Source of the DNA: Talinum fruticosum
Taxonomy: Eukaryota; Streptophyta; Magnoliopsida; Caryophyllales; Talinaceae
Reading direction: 5' to 3'
Assembly: GCA_021018815.1 (NCBI GenBank)
Contig: JAITYX010000104.1
Location: forward strand, 1-64,000
DNA length: 64,000 bases
Within the stretch, counting starts at the first letter, position 1, and each line of letters begins with the position of its first letter. The position numbers and the translations under genes were made by a program. A model generated the notes under the pieces. That model was not told the DNA's origin. It made no database searches and saw nothing but the letters and a program-made list of their open reading frames with translations. Positions 10,978 through 22,333 of this stretch are shown here, piece after piece.

Positions 10978-12223
10978 ATGGATGAGAATGACCTAGAGAC
11001 CGAACGAGGGGTTCAACCTCGTAGGATTCTTAATGACATATTCTGTCCACTAAGGTCCATTCTTCCCTCTTGTTTCAATCTCCCAAAGCTCCAAGCTGGA
11101 CCTCAATTTGTTCTTTGGCCCTATACACTTAAATGGTTCCCACTTTTTTGGGACCAAAGCACCTTATATGGTTTTTAGAGAGTTTGAGGAAGTGTGTCAA
11201 ATGGCGCACTTCGAGTAAAGTCTTAACCGATATTCCCTTCACCTTGAGAGACATGGCAAAGAAGTGGATGTATAGCCTTCCCTATTCCATTGCTAATAGG
11301 ATGAATTCATGCGGGTGTTTCTTCGAAAAATTTTCCAAACGGAAAAACTATCCGGTTTAGGAATGAGATTAATCACTTTATGCAACAAAAACAAGAGTGT
11401 TTTTGAAATACTTTGAGAGGTTTAAGGATCTTTTGATCCAATGTTCTCATCATGGTCTTAAATTGTCTCATTTCTGTCAAATTGTGTGTGAGGTTTAAGG
11501 CCCGTGTGTCAAGGTGGTTTTCTAAATATGATTGATAATGAGGCATGGTACTTTTTTGAAGAAATAACAAAAAGACCATGCATTGGGAAACTATAAGGGA
11601 CGGAAGTCTAAGTGCTAGAATTATTAGTGACGAAAGGGGAGGGATTCATATAGTGAATAACACGAGTTAGTTTGACTCGAAGGTTACTACCCTAGAAAGC
11701 ATGATTAAAGGGCTTTCTCTTAAACAAGGTCAAGCCCCAATCCGACAACCCCTTTAGCTACTTGCTCCGAATGTCGGTTAAGTGATCATTCTTTGAGTGT
11801 TTGTCCATATTTCACTGAATAATTGGCTACTACCATGAGCATGTCAATACAACTTTTCAAATGCCCAAGTTTGATCCTTACTCCCCTACCTATAATCCGA
11901 GAATGGGCTAAGCACCCGAATTTTTCATGGATGAGGCCAAATGCTTCCATGCTTAACAATCAAGGAGGTTCCAAGGAAACTCTTCTAATTCACAATTCAC
12001 TAGGCCTCCCTCCAAGGTGCATACAATGCACTATGAGGGCCTTCTCGACCATTTGTGGCTCAATCCCAACCTCGAGGATAATGAATGCAAATATGGAGAA
12101 AATGACAAGAACAATGAATGAGCAATTCTCCCAATTTGCCATGACGAATAGGGAGAATGGTGTGTTTCCTAGCCAACCTGAAGTAAATCCAATCGAAAGC
12201 TCTTTCCTCCTAATGACCCGAGA
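10978..12223 (+). pseudogene. gag: Gypsy gag (frameshifted)
   Basis: A start at 10978 (MDENDLETERGVQPRRIL) follows the primer-binding site by about 200 bp; an alternative ATG is at 10891. Gag-type strings follow in shifting frames: FTLRDMAKKWMYSLP near 11240-11290 matches the LxGxAxxWxxxLP core of plant gypsy gag. Near 11760-11815 the string CSECRLSDHSLSVCPYF looks like a worn CCHC knuckle. Near 11890-11925 the words HPNFSWM match the HPNFSW motif common in Athila and Tat gag. At least four frame breaks are visible. The product would have formed the particle. Confidence 0.72.
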
Positions 12224-13387
12224 GTGAAAGATCACAATGATGTGCGGAAAGTGAATGTCGTGATAACTTTGAGATCGGGGAGGGAAATTAATATTCATGT
12301 TAGTGAACCTACTTGTGATGCTAATAAAGATGAAAATCCCCACCCCCATGTTGATTGTGATTCTATTGTGGTGGTAGAACCTTCTTCTAGTTCCTCTACT
12401 AATTTGAGTAGAGGAGAGCCTAAGGAAAATGAGACTTTGGTTAACATTGATACATGTTATCCTAAGGTCACTCCCTCTACAAGGTTTCCAAAGCCCATTC
12501 CTCTTTTTCCAAATTGTCTTAAGAGGAAGAATGACCTAGCCCATGTTGATAAGATACAAGAAACATTATCTCAAGTCAAAATCAACATTCCTTTTCTTGA
12601 TGCCATTTCACAAATGCCACCATATGCCAAGTTTCTCAGAGAGTTGTGCACCACTAAAAGAACAATGAATTTGCCCAAAAGAGTCTTTTTAACTTTTAAT
12701 GTGAGTTCTCTCATCTCTAGCTCTATGCCCGTAAAGTACAAAGATATGGGGTGTTCGATTATTTCCATTACTAAAGGGAGTCATATTTTTCACAAAGGTT
12801 TGGTTGACTTGGATACAAGTGTGAACTTATTACTCTTAAGTGTCCGTGAGAGACTCGAGTTGGGGGAACTCAAGCCGATGGTACTTCAAATAGCCGATCA
12901 TTCAACTAGGTTGCCTAGAGGAATGGTTGAGGATGTCTTGGTTAAAGTTGGTGAATTTGTGCTTCCAGTTGACTTTATAGTGCTTGAAATTGAAATAGTT
13001 GCTTGTCCAGAAAATGAGATTCCGGTTATTCTTGGTCGTCCGTTCTTTGCTACGTTGATTAATTGTAGGAATGGAAAAATGATGTTCACTTTTGGTAATA
13101 TGACCATGGATGTTAATGTATTTAACTTACAAAAGCAACCTAATGGCTTTGATGATGTGGAGCACTCTACCGTTAATTGGGTAAGTGACTTTTGTTTTTA
13201 TGAGTTGGTACATGAATTTGATGAACTTGATGATGAGTGGACAGCATGTGAGCTTAAGTCTTTCATGATGGGTTATGATCCTAAATTTGATGCATTTGTT
13301 TGTGATGTTGAACCTTGTGATGTTAGGTTAATTTATGCATTAGTACATGTATCACTTGCCCATGTCCCCCATCACATTAGCTCTTGA
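12224..13387 (+). CDS. Gypsy gag C-terminus and aspartic protease, 387 codons open
   Basis: This is the longest open frame in the window. It contains an Asp/Ser-rich linker, then IPFLDAISQMPPYAKFLREL, a signature preceding the protease in Athila/Tat elements, at about residues 120-145. The protease part follows: GLVDLDTSVNLLLLSV at about residues 190-205 is where functional proteins have DLGASVNLMP or DxG, so the catalytic DS/TG triad is altered to DTS here. VPVDFIVLE and IPVILGRPFFAT (about residues 245-275) are the expected flap and ILGRPFL strands. It is open, but the lost glycine suggests an inactive protease. It would be part of a longer gag-pol, so the first ATG need not be a true start. 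Confidence 0.8.
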   Translation: MKDHNDVRKVNVVITLRSGREINIHVSEPTCDANKDENPHPHVDCDSIVVVEPSSSSSTNLSRGEPKENETLVNIDTCYPKVTPSTRFPKPIPLFPNCLKRKNDLAHVDKIQETLSQVKINIPFLDAISQMPPYAKFLRELCTTKRTMNLPKRVFLTFNVSSLISSSMPVKYKDMGCSIISITKGSHIFHKGLVDLDTSVNLLLLSVRERLELGELKPMVLQIADHSTRLPRGMVEDVLVKVGEFVLPVDFIVLEIEIVACPENEIPVILGRPFFATLINCRNGKMMFTFGNMTMDVNVFNLQKQPNGFDDVEHSTVNWVSDFCFYELVHEFDELDDEWTACELKSFMMGYDPKFDAFVCDVEPCDVRLIYALVHVSLAHVPHHISS

Positions 13388-13559
13388 GTTTAACAAAAAT
13401 GCTCCTTCATCATCTACTCTTGAGTTAAAACCCTTACCCTAGAACCTTAAATACATATTTCTAGGTCCTAAAGAGACTTATCCTGTGATCATTGCATCTA
13501 AACTTAGATGGGACCCAATAAGACCAATTTCTTAAAGTGCTTAAAGAGAATCGGGATGC

Positions 13560-16310
13560 CATAGGGTGGACTTTAGGAGATATTAAAGGCATTAGTTCTT
13601 TCATTATTCAACGTCGTATTCTTTAAGAGGATGAGACCAAACCTTTTAAAGACCACCAAAGGCGATTGAACCCTACTTTGCAACGAGGCGGTTAGGAAGG
13701 AGGTCTTGAAATGACTTGACCATGATATCATTTATCCCATTTCGGATAGTGAGTGGGTGAGTCTAGTTCAGGCGGTACCAAAAAATACCAGTATAACCAT
13801 AGTAAAAAATGATAAAAATGAACTTGTGCCCACTAGGATCCAATCTGCATGGAGAGTTTGCATTGACTACAAGCGGTTCAATAAAGCCACTAGAAAAGAT
13901 CACTTCTCTCTTTCCTCCATGGATAAACTCTTAGAAAAACTTACCGATAATCCTTACTATTGCTTTCTTGCTGGCTATTTCGGCTTTACTCAACTCTCTA
14001 TTGCCCCATGTGACGAGGGAAAACCACTTTCACGTGCCCTTTTGGTACTTATGTATTTAGGAAAATGCCATTTGGATTGTGTGATTGCCCAACTACTTTT
14101 CAAAGATGCATGATGTCTGTCTTTTTTGACATGGTTGAATAATGTGTGAAAAGTTTTATGGGTGACGTCTCTGTGTTTGATGTGTTATTTGAAGATTGTT
14201 TGCCCAACTTTACTAGGGTCCTAGCATGGTGTAAGGGAAAGATCTTGATTTTAAATTGGGATAAATGTCATTTCATGGTGCAAAAGGGATTGCCTTGGGT
14301 CACATTAATTCTTAACACGGAACCGAAGTAGACAAACCAAAGATAAATTTGATGGCTAACCTCCCTCCTCCCACTTCGTGAAAGGTGTTTGTTCATTTCT
14401 TGGGCATGTGGGTTTTTATAGGAGGTTCATTAAGGATTTTAGTAAAATTGCTAAGCCCTTACCCTCTTTCTCGTCGTTCCACTTCTCCAAGGAGTGTGAA
14501 GAGGCATTTATGAAATTAAAGAATGCCTTGACCACCGCCTCCATTCTCCACCCTCCCGTGTGGGGATCCCCTTTGATCTTATGTGTGATGCGTCCGACTA
14601 TGCTATTGGGGTTGTCTTAGGCCAAAGGGTGGTGAAAAGGTCTCATGTAATTAATTCCACAAGTCATACCTTTAATGAAGCCCAATTGAATTACACTATC
14701 GTCAAGAAAGAATTCTTAGCGAGTGGTGTTTGAGTTTGAAAACCTTAAACCTTATCTTCTTGGGTCTCATGTGATTGTGCACACGAACCATGCCGCTTTG
14801 AGTTACCTCCTTGAGAAGAAAGATACCAGATCTAGACTTGCTAGATGGGTCTTACTTGCTCCAAGAATTTGATTGTGTGATTGAAGTTAAAAGGGGTTCG
14901 ACAATCCCGTGATGAACCAGATTGTCTAGAATTGTGTGTGACAATGTGAATGAACCACCTATTTTGGAATGCTTCCGGGATGAGCAATTATTTAAGATGC
15001 ATTTAGAACCTTGGTATGTTGACATAGTGAATTATTTGGTGACTAAGGAAATGCCACATAGGTGGACTAAAACCGATCAAAATATTTTCCCTGCTCGAGT
15101 TAAGTTTTTCATTTGGGATGATTTATACTTGTTTAAGTATTGTCCCAAGTCCCGACCAAATCATTAGGAGGTGTGTCCCAGATTTGAAAATTAAAAGTGT
15201 TCTCTCTTTTGTCATGATCAAGCATATAGGGGACGTTTTAGTGGTAAGAAAACTGCCGCTAAGGTTCTTCAATGAGGTTTTCATTGGCCCACACTCTTTA
15301 AAGATGCCCATGTGTATTGTAAGAGTTGCCTTAGATGTCCACAACTAAGGAGAATATCTAGGAGAGACATGATGCCCTTACACCCTATTATTGTGGTTGA
15401 AATTTTTGATGTGTGGGGGATAGACTTTATGGGACTATTTCCAATCTCTTTTGGGAATGAGTATATTCTTCTAGCTGTGGACTATGTATCTAAGTGGGTT
15501 GAGGCTATCCCCACTAGATCCAATGAGGCAAGGGTACTTGTGAAGTTCTTGAGAGAAAAATTTTTTCTAGGTATGGCATCTCCCGATCTATTATTAGTGA
15601 CCAAGGTACTCATTTTAAAAACAAATCTTTCGATGGGTTGTTCAAAAATTACTCTATTGTACATTGGCTTGCCACCTCCTACCACCCTCAAACAAGTGGG
15701 TAAGTTGAGGTTTCCAATCGGTAAATTAAGAAAATTCTTGAGAAAACCCTCAATAGGTATAGAAAGGATTGGCCCGACAAACTTATTAATGCTCTTTAGG
15801 CATATAAGACAACTTCTAAAACCCCTTTAAGCATGTCTTTTTATAGGGTGGTTTGTGGAAATCCTTGTCACCATCCGGTTGAGCTTGATCACCGAGCTTG
15901 GTAGGCAATTAGGACCCTTAGCTATGACAACGATGCAGCCGGAGAGGAGAGGCTATTGTAACCGATCGAATTAGAAGAGATTCATGTCGAGGAATATAAG
16001 AGCGCTCGATCTTCCAAAGAAAGAGCAAAGTTGATTTATGATCCAAAAATTTTACGTAAAAGCTTTGCCCTAAATATGAAGGTGCTTTTGTATGACTTGA
16101 GATTGCTCCTATTTACAGGGAAATTAAGGTCTAGGTGGACGAGGCCTTTCATTGTTACTCATATTTTTCTTCATAGGGCTATAGAAATTTAATACCCCAT
16201 CATTGACACCCGTCAAAAGTAAATAACTCGACACTTAAAAGAATATTTAGAGATGTCTTTGATGGGTGACATAGAGTGCATTTGGCTTTACGAACCTTCC
16301 ACAAATGATC
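13560..16310 (+). pseudogene. pol: Gypsy pol: RT, RNase H, integrase (broken)
   Basis: RT starts near 13660; VCIDYKRFNKATRKDHFSL (13855-13912) is the conserved RT block 2. The region that should carry the YxDD box (about 14150-14200) is decayed. VKGVCSFLGHVGFYRRFIKDFSKIAKPL (14378-14462) is the RT thumb to RNase H transition. RNase H with DASDYAIGVVLGQ is near 14585-14625. Integrase shows LRCPQLRR as a remnant of the HHCC finger (15330) and the core [34 protein letters not shown] at 15410-15515. The C-terminal part fades out near 16310. Several frameshifts and a weak catalytic region mean no activity is expected. Confidence 0.85.
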
Positions 16311-17615
16311 TTTGAATTCTCTCTTGTAATCTTGTAAATAGATTTTGTTTTATGGTGATCTTGTATATAATCCTTGTGTACATAGCCTTATCTTTAGGGT
16401 TGTGTTTATTTGTTATTTGTATATATGCATTGTGTTTGCGTTTGATGACGCTAGTGTGATGTGTCGTCATTCCACTCCAAGGTATACACAAACTATTGCT
16501 TTCCTCTTACTCTTTGAGACGTATTCATTCATTCTATTGATGATACGCCTTTACTCCAATGAGGAAATTGTGTGATTTTAATGTGGGGTGATGAACTCAT
16601 GTACCGAAAAAAATTTCGGTGTAATTTTGCTTAAATTTGGGAGCTTTATGTCATGCTGATTGGATTTTAACCCGTAGTAATTTGGTTGCTATAATAGGTG
16701 GAATATGCATGATTGATCGGTTGACCTGTTGTGTACTTGTTCGGTTTTTGATAAAAAAAAAACTCACTTCACATGTGCGATTTTGTGCCTACCTTATTCA
16801 CTAAACTATCACTTCGGGGATTATGTTGCTAGGTTGGTCCCAAAACCTTTGTTACTTAGTAGTTTCGTAATGCTTAAAAACAAACCAAAAAAATGAATAA
16901 TTTTGGCACCATTGTTCATAGTCACTATGTATATTCATATCTTTAATTGGTTTTGAATATGTGGTTGCTTTTGCTTGATTCCGGCACCCTAATTGGGTTG
17001 TCACTATGTGCTATGCATAAGTTACTAATAAAACCCCAAAAAGGGAAGACCACGTAATTATGTGCTTGCTTTATGTTTCCTCCGGAGTACTTAAGGGCCT
17101 AAAAAACCCAAGAGCTATTCGCTCGGACAAAGGGGCACTTGGAGTCGAGTTGTGTGTGTGTTAAATATGAAAAATCCAAAAAGAAAATTGAGCATAGAAG
17201 TCATTTTAGTAAGTAGAGGGAAACCGTGTTAACTTGAGCAATCTGGTTTCGAGGCTTGATGACACTTTGCACTTAAGAACAAAGGTGTACATATCGTATC
17301 ATTGTGTTGTGTGGGGTGAAAAATAAGAAACGAGAGTACATTTGTGGTCTACGTATGTCTTGAATGTGTGTTTGCTTGTATTTAACTTTCCCTTCGCTTT
17401 GCATGTATCTCATGTTTTTGAAAAATTCAAAAAGTATTTCAAAGATTTTGTAGGTATATCTTCTATAAGCCCTCACGAGATTTCAATCGTCCACTTGGCC
17501 TACCAAGGGGTTTAAAGGGCTTATTGCATGCGCTAAACGCAATCAATAAACCTATAAAAAGGTGACTTCCTCTTGTTTTATTCAAGGACGAGCAAAGTCT
17601 AAGTGTAAGGGTATT
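16311..17615 (+). other. Gypsy 3' noncoding region with polypurine tract
   Basis: No coding signal is seen over 1.3 kb. Athila elements often keep a long region here. It ends with GACGAGCAAAGTCTAAGTG followed by TAAGGG (about 17587-17611), the usual tail and polypurine tract before the LTR of Athila/Tat elements; the tract is weakened by an A within the G run. Confidence 0.7.
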
Positions 17616-18787
17616 TGTTTGGGCTTGTACCGAGACATTTTTGCTACTCCTAACACTCGGTTTTAGGTCCTAATACATTCTAGCTTAGGATTCTTATGCA
17701 TTTTTTAAACTTTATTAGGTAATAAACCAAAGGAGCAAAAACCCAGATGCCATTAAAGATTTAAGGAGCCAAAAGAAAACGTGGTTCGGGCCCGAGGAAG
17801 TGAAGAGCAAAGACGAAGAAAGAAGCCTAGCGGAACATGGCATGATTATGCCATTTCTTGGTATGATTGTGCTAGATTTGTGGCACTCTCACGACACAGC
17901 TTTTGCTTTGTTTTAAGCTGTGAACCATTGGGACGGCACGGTCATGATTGTGCCACTTTCAACCCCGGGATGTATGAATATGCTTGTTCGACCACGAAAA
18001 GAGGAGTTCGTCATTTTTTAGGTTCTTATAGTTTTTTAGTAGTTTTTCTCTCTAAACTCTCTTGCTATTTTGAGCTTGAATCAATGCAAGTTTAATATTT
18101 TTATTTCCCTTTAATTGCTTTGCTAATTTTATTTAGTTTGATGTTATTTTCATGTATTTTGATTAATGCTCTGTTTTGATTCCTTCAAAAATTCAACTCA
18201 AAACCCACTCCTTTAGGTGAAAGAGAGAGAGCAAAAGTGAGTAAAGATTCACCTTTGATTCAGTTAAAGTCTTTTTCTTACTTTTGCAATCTCAAACACC
18301 ACTTTCATTGCATTAGTGCCATTAATTTCTCTCTCTTCCCCTTTCTTTTTGGTTTTTTTTCAATATTTGGACCCATAAAAGTAGTACCTTTAAATAGAGA
18401 AATTAGCTTGAAATTAAGAACGAAGTGGTCTTGGAAGTGCTTTGAATATGTAGTTTTTCTCTAATCCCTGTCTTTTCATTATTTACTTAGTTGTAGCTAT
18501 CTAGGATTGTTATTATTTGCTTTCTTAGTTGTAGATATTTAAGATTGTTATTAATTTTTAAGTAGTTGTGGATTAGGTTATATTTTGAGGATGAAATTTG
18601 GTTGTTGTGAGCCATGTGCACTTTGATCACCCTTAGATAGTTTAGTTGTAGTGTGATTGTTAGTTTCAAGTATTATTTGTTTGCGTTTTGGTAGTTTATT
18701 TGTGAAACTCATTCAATCAAAACATTAGTGGTGATTACATCCATTCCTGATGATGACATTTCTTAAACCCTTTAATTATAATGAACA
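17616..18787 (+). repeat. Gypsy 3' LTR
   Basis: It begins TGTTTGGGC just after the polypurine tract and ends AATGAACA, giving about 1172 bp with TG/CA ends. Its last 140 bp match 10608-10746. The short open frame at 17781-18095 has no family resemblance and is probably chance. Confidence 0.8.
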
Positions 18788-19060
18788 GATACCAATGGTC
18801 CCTCTTCTCAATGTAACATTTCTGTAAACAAAACACACTAACCTTTCTCACTTCCTCTACAAACTCGAGTAATCTGTCCTTACTGATGTCAATTTTGGAG
18901 GAAAGCATTCTTGAAACCCAAATTTGAATGATCTTTGGTTTGGTCTGATTCTAACCCTTGTTCTTTAGAAACCGAGTCCCAGATTGTTAAAATCATTTCT
19001 TTTGTAAGACGTTTGGGGAGACTTTTTCTAAAAAAATCTTTCCGGGCTCAGTCCTTTATC
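18788..19060 (-). pseudogene. Sirevirus protease/gag relic flanking the gypsy element
   Basis: The segment aligns with 7190-7460 and 46715-46985, the gag to protease boundary of the Sireviruses, including the words CTAACCTTTCTCACTTCCTCT and GGGCTCAGTCC. It starts exactly where the gypsy LTR ends, so it is probably the insertion target. It fades into CACTA sequence at 19060-19105 without an element end, implying a deletion junction. Confidence 0.72.
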
Positions 19061-19104
19061 ACATGTAAGGAGTCGATCGGTCATACTTGAGTCTTTAAGT
19101 ACCC

Positions 19105-20340
19105 TCCACAAAATGGGGCATGCCTTATGGCCTTTGACAGTTTAACTAGACAAGTTTCTGCAGGGAAGTTGTTGTGAAGAACATAGCTCGTGACCTAAAT
19201 TGCTCTCGACGATATAGATCCAAAACCAAAACACTTTCATCCCACAAGAGCTATAGATCTTCAATCGGAGGTGCCTAATGCATATCTATATAATTTTCCT
19301 AGCTGTTTAGGGCCGGAAATCAACATTGACATCATAATGTACTTGCGTTTTATACATAATGAGGACAGTAGGTTGTAGATAACTAACAAAATTGACCAAG
19401 TGATGCGTTTTTACTAAGGTTACCATAAAGGTTGATTCCATCTATGCAAAGAATGAGATGCAGATTCCTTGCCTCTCTATCAAATTCAGGGAATACAAAA
19501 TATATTTTCTTCCTTTAAGCGAGAATCCACCGGGTGACGTAGCTTGCCATCATAAATTCTTCCGTCGACATGTCATGTTACGTTCTTAGCAACATTTGCA
19601 TTTCAAAACAAGCGCTTAAGCCATAGTATTATTGGTAAGTACCATAAGACATTTTTAGGAGGTCCCTTTCTACTTTCTCTATTTATGTTTTTTATTTTGT
19701 AACAAGGTACACCACATTTAGAACATTCATGCCTATCCGCATGTTCTTTTTCGGTACAATATGCAATCATTAGGGCAAGCATTTATTTTCTTCACCTCAT
19801 ATGTACTATTGGGAAGTACATTGGCTTCTAGAAGTATATCTTCCAACACATTGAGTAAGTCATCGAAACTTTTATAACTCCAGCCATGAGCTGCTTCTGG
19901 GTTTAATAACCTCAACATAACCGACAAATGGGCAATCTTGATACACCTCGTAAATAGAGGCTTCTTTAGATCAGCTAACAATCGCTCCAATATATGCACT
20001 TGATCAACTAAATCATCTTCCCTGTCACGAACCATATCATCGCCTTGATATTCTACTTCCATACCGGCTTCATTCTCGTCATGTCCTTCCTCTTCTTCTA
20101 AGTTATTATTCAAAGACTCTTTTTCCCCATGTCATATTGACAACTTATCGGATGTGATATAGTCATGCTGAAATAGGTTTATAATCTTATGCCTCAATTT
20201 TGATGAGTTAAAACATCTTCCACACGAACCGAAAATCAACTCATCATTTGATTTGGCACCATTTTCAATGGCGATCTCAATAAACTTGTTAACACCATTC
20301 CTATATTCTACGATTTGTCGATCGGAATAAACCTACGTTC
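19105..20340 (-). pseudogene. TNP2-like CACTA transposase, truncated and broken
   Basis: Transposase of this family binds subterminal repeats and cuts the element ends. At the N-terminus (about 20137-20330) GVNKFIEIAIENGAKSNDEL, then GSCGRCFN and LRHKIINLFQHDY, fit the transposase-associated domain; its closing WHGE motif is broken because the Trp codon is TGA at 20132-20134. Next, 19733-20113 is open and includes an acidic linker and the strong TNP2 strings AAHGWSYKSFDDLL, LPNSTYEVKKI and ACPNDCILYRK. After a frameshift come CSKCGVPCYK, PPKNVLWYLPIIPWLKRLF, DGKLRHPVDS, DGIN, LISGPKQLGK and TVKGHKACPIL at 19108-19140. The C-terminal half of the transposase is absent. Confidence 0.85.
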
Positions 20341-20793
20341 GATACATAACTCACCCTTAAACATGAGAAGCAATTCACGTCATATAATTTCGAAAGTACT
20401 TTTATCATTATGCCAAATAGTATGACATGAAATGCACACAACAATTATAAAAGCATAAATTGGTAAGAAAAATAAGCACAAAATACGAAATTAAGCATAC
20501 AATTATCAAACTACATTTTGAAAATTTGTAACTTCATAATCACACAAAATCAATATTCCCATATACTTTTCCCATTTTACTAATATTTCATCCATAATCC
20601 AATCATCCATGAAATCAATGTCTTACCCATGAATCTCAAAGTTAAACAACTTAATACATTCAATAAACAAATCCTAAGAAGGAAATCAACTTCAATATTA
20701 TAAATAATTCAAAGCAATTAAAAAATAGATAAAGAGAGAAGTACCTTGCTACAAAGAAGAAAACAACCGAGACAGACAGAGAGAGAGCAAGAG

Positions 20794-20853
<60 letters not shown>

Positions 20854-20984
20854 ACACACACACAGAGAGGGAGGCAAGCGAGAGACGACAGGCGGTGTCG
20901 TCGACAGCGCTAAGTGATAAAGAGGAAAGTGCTTGTGAGTGGAGTGTAGAGATACGAGACCGAATATTTTTAATTTTTGAAACT
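20341..20984. other. CACTA upstream region with GA microsatellite
   Basis: No gene is seen. The stretch upstream of the transposase holds an AT-rich part and a purine microsatellite at 20778-20850 that runs as GA repeats with a short CA tail. The open frame on the minus strand at 20660-20863 is only the microsatellite translated as Ser-Leu repeats. Confidence 0.6.
20778..20866. repeat. (GA)n/(CA)n microsatellite
   Basis: A run of GA dinucleotides with a few AGC and GCGA interruptions at its left end passes into CACACACACACA at 20851-20862. This is plain simple-sequence DNA within the CACTA leader. Confidence 0.95.
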
Positions 20985-21262
20985 ATCTTTTAACTATGGT
21001 TCCTAGACAAAACCGTAGTAATAATTGAAGGTTAGTTTATTAACTACGGTTCCTATATAAGAACTGTAATAATAGTTGTAGCCAACACTTTTTACTACGA
21101 TTCCTAGATAGAATCGTGGTAAAAACTAAAGGCAGGACTTTTAACTATGGTTCTTATGTAAGAACCATATTATTAGGTGTAGCCTACACTTTTTACTAGG
21201 GTTCCGTCAAGGAACCATAGTTAAAGGTCAATTAAATATCATCGCCTCATTTTTTAGTAGAG
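20985..21262. repeat. CACTA subterminal palindrome array and terminal repeat
   Basis: Five units of about 30 bp near 20990, 21040, 21093, 21139 and 21190 each read roughly ACTACGGTTCCTA, a short loop, then the inverse AGAACCGTAGT. They are spaced by 15-25 bp of AT-rich DNA. The array ends at CATTTTTTAGTAGAG (21248-21262), the presumed terminus. In CACTA elements such repeats bind the transposase. Confidence 0.78.
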
Positions 21263-22204
21263 TTTTTCCAATATATAAGTCAAGGCTTCTTCAATCCCTT
21301 ATCATTTTTATCGCCTTATTTTTTTTCTCTTTTATCATTTCTACTGAAAATGAGTTCTAATGCTCTCTCGAATGACTTTGAGAAACTCGCCTCGCTTTGA
21401 CAAAGTGATTTTGGAGGATTAGTGCTTGGGTAACATAGCATTCAAAATGCTCTCAACTTTACGATGATCCGCTCGGCAAAGGCTAAGGTTTTAGATTCTA
21501 CTCGTTGAGTATTCCGATTGGGCATTCTTTGAGACATGGTTGCATTGCAATTGAGATGAGCTTATTGCCCTATAGGAAAAGAGCCTAAATTTGGTGAACT
21601 TCGCTGTGGCCAGTGAAGGTACCACTTCAACAATAGATTCATCACCATACATTCCCCATAGAATGTTGCCTAAGAGAAAAGCGGAGGTAGCATGATGACA
21701 AATGGTACATCCACCACTTCATGCACTCCCTCTCTTTAGAGGAACTTACCTTAAGAGAAGTAGTGAAGACGACAAAGGGTACATCCATTATTTCTTCAAG
21801 AAAATGCTTGAAGAAGGTTTAGTTACCAAAATTTAATCCTTCTTTAATGATCTCTTTCGAAGGATATTCAACCGAAATGAAGACCACAAAGTTTTGATGT
21901 ATTTAGATGCTTCTCGCAGTTCCTCCACTCACTGTTGACATAAGGGATTGTCTATGTAGCAGTACTCATTTACCTTATTTAGATGTTTTAATGTATTTAG
22001 ATGCTTTGATGTATTCACTTTGGTTGTACGTTTTATTGAAGAAATGGAGAGACTTTAAACATTAACTCATTGTTTGCCTCTTCTATTATTGCTCTACTCT
22101 TTAGAAGATGTAAAAGGGCATGAAAAATAAAATTTTTGGAACAAACCAATTACTATTATTTTAATGTGTCAAATCACCATGGAGGTTGTAAATTTTTGGA
22201 ACAC
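21263..22204. other. Unassigned DNA between two CACTA-like termini
   Basis: I recognise nothing here. Short open stretches on the plus strand start near 21351 (MSSNALSNDFEKLASL) but stop quickly. It could be old flanking DNA or the inside of a second, deleted CACTA element. Confidence 0.3.
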
Positions 22205-22324
22205 AGGACTTAGTACTACAATTCTTCTACACAACCATGGTGTAAAGTTATACTTATTAATTACTATGGTTCTATCTCGACAACCGTAGTAGTACGTCAA
22301 ACCTTGAATATTTTTTGCTATAGT
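22205..22324. repeat. Second CACTA-like terminus with two palindromes
   Basis: Two more copies of the ACTATGGTT / AACCGTAGT type palindrome lie near 22211-22245 and 22258-22295, followed by ATTTTTTGCTATAGTT (22309-22324) as a worn terminal repeat. The orientation is the same as the terminus at 21262, so a second related element ended here. The plus-strand Sirevirus begins 10 bp later. Confidence 0.55.
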
Positions 22325-22333
22325 TATTCCCAA

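Larger units (their letters stand above)
10608..18787 (+). mobile_element. Athila-like Ty3/gypsy retrotransposon
   Basis: On the plus strand the order is the end of the 5' LTR, a TGGCGCC primer-binding site, gag, protease, RT, RNase H, integrase, a 1.3-kb noncoding tail, polypurine tract and 3' LTR. The last 139 bp of the 5' LTR at 10608-10746 match 18650-18787; the rest of that LTR must lie left of the window, beyond the nested SV1. The gag-protease frame is open for 387 codons, but pol is frameshifted. The right flank at 18788 is Sirevirus protease/gag, so this element itself inserted into a copia element. Athila assignment rests on the primer-binding site and the gag-pro and RT sequence; a related Tat-type lineage is possible. 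Confidence 0.88.
19105..21262 (-). mobile_element. CACTA (En/Spm) transposon, 3' part missing
   Basis: The minus strand carries a TNP2-type transposase relic at 19105-20340, a presumed leader with a GA microsatellite, an array of short palindromes typical of CACTA subterminal repeats at 20985-21226, and a terminal sequence at 21248-21262 whose reverse complement CTCTACTAAAAAATG resembles the CACTAC terminal consensus with one mismatch in the first six bases. The other terminus is missing because the left side is cut into transposase sequence. Confidence 0.78.

Noticed and set aside
17781..18095. 104-codon frame in the gypsy 3' LTR
   Set aside because: It lies in LTR sequence, and no domain is recognised.
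20660..20863. Ser-Leu repeat frame on the minus strand
   Set aside because: It is a translation of the GA microsatellite.
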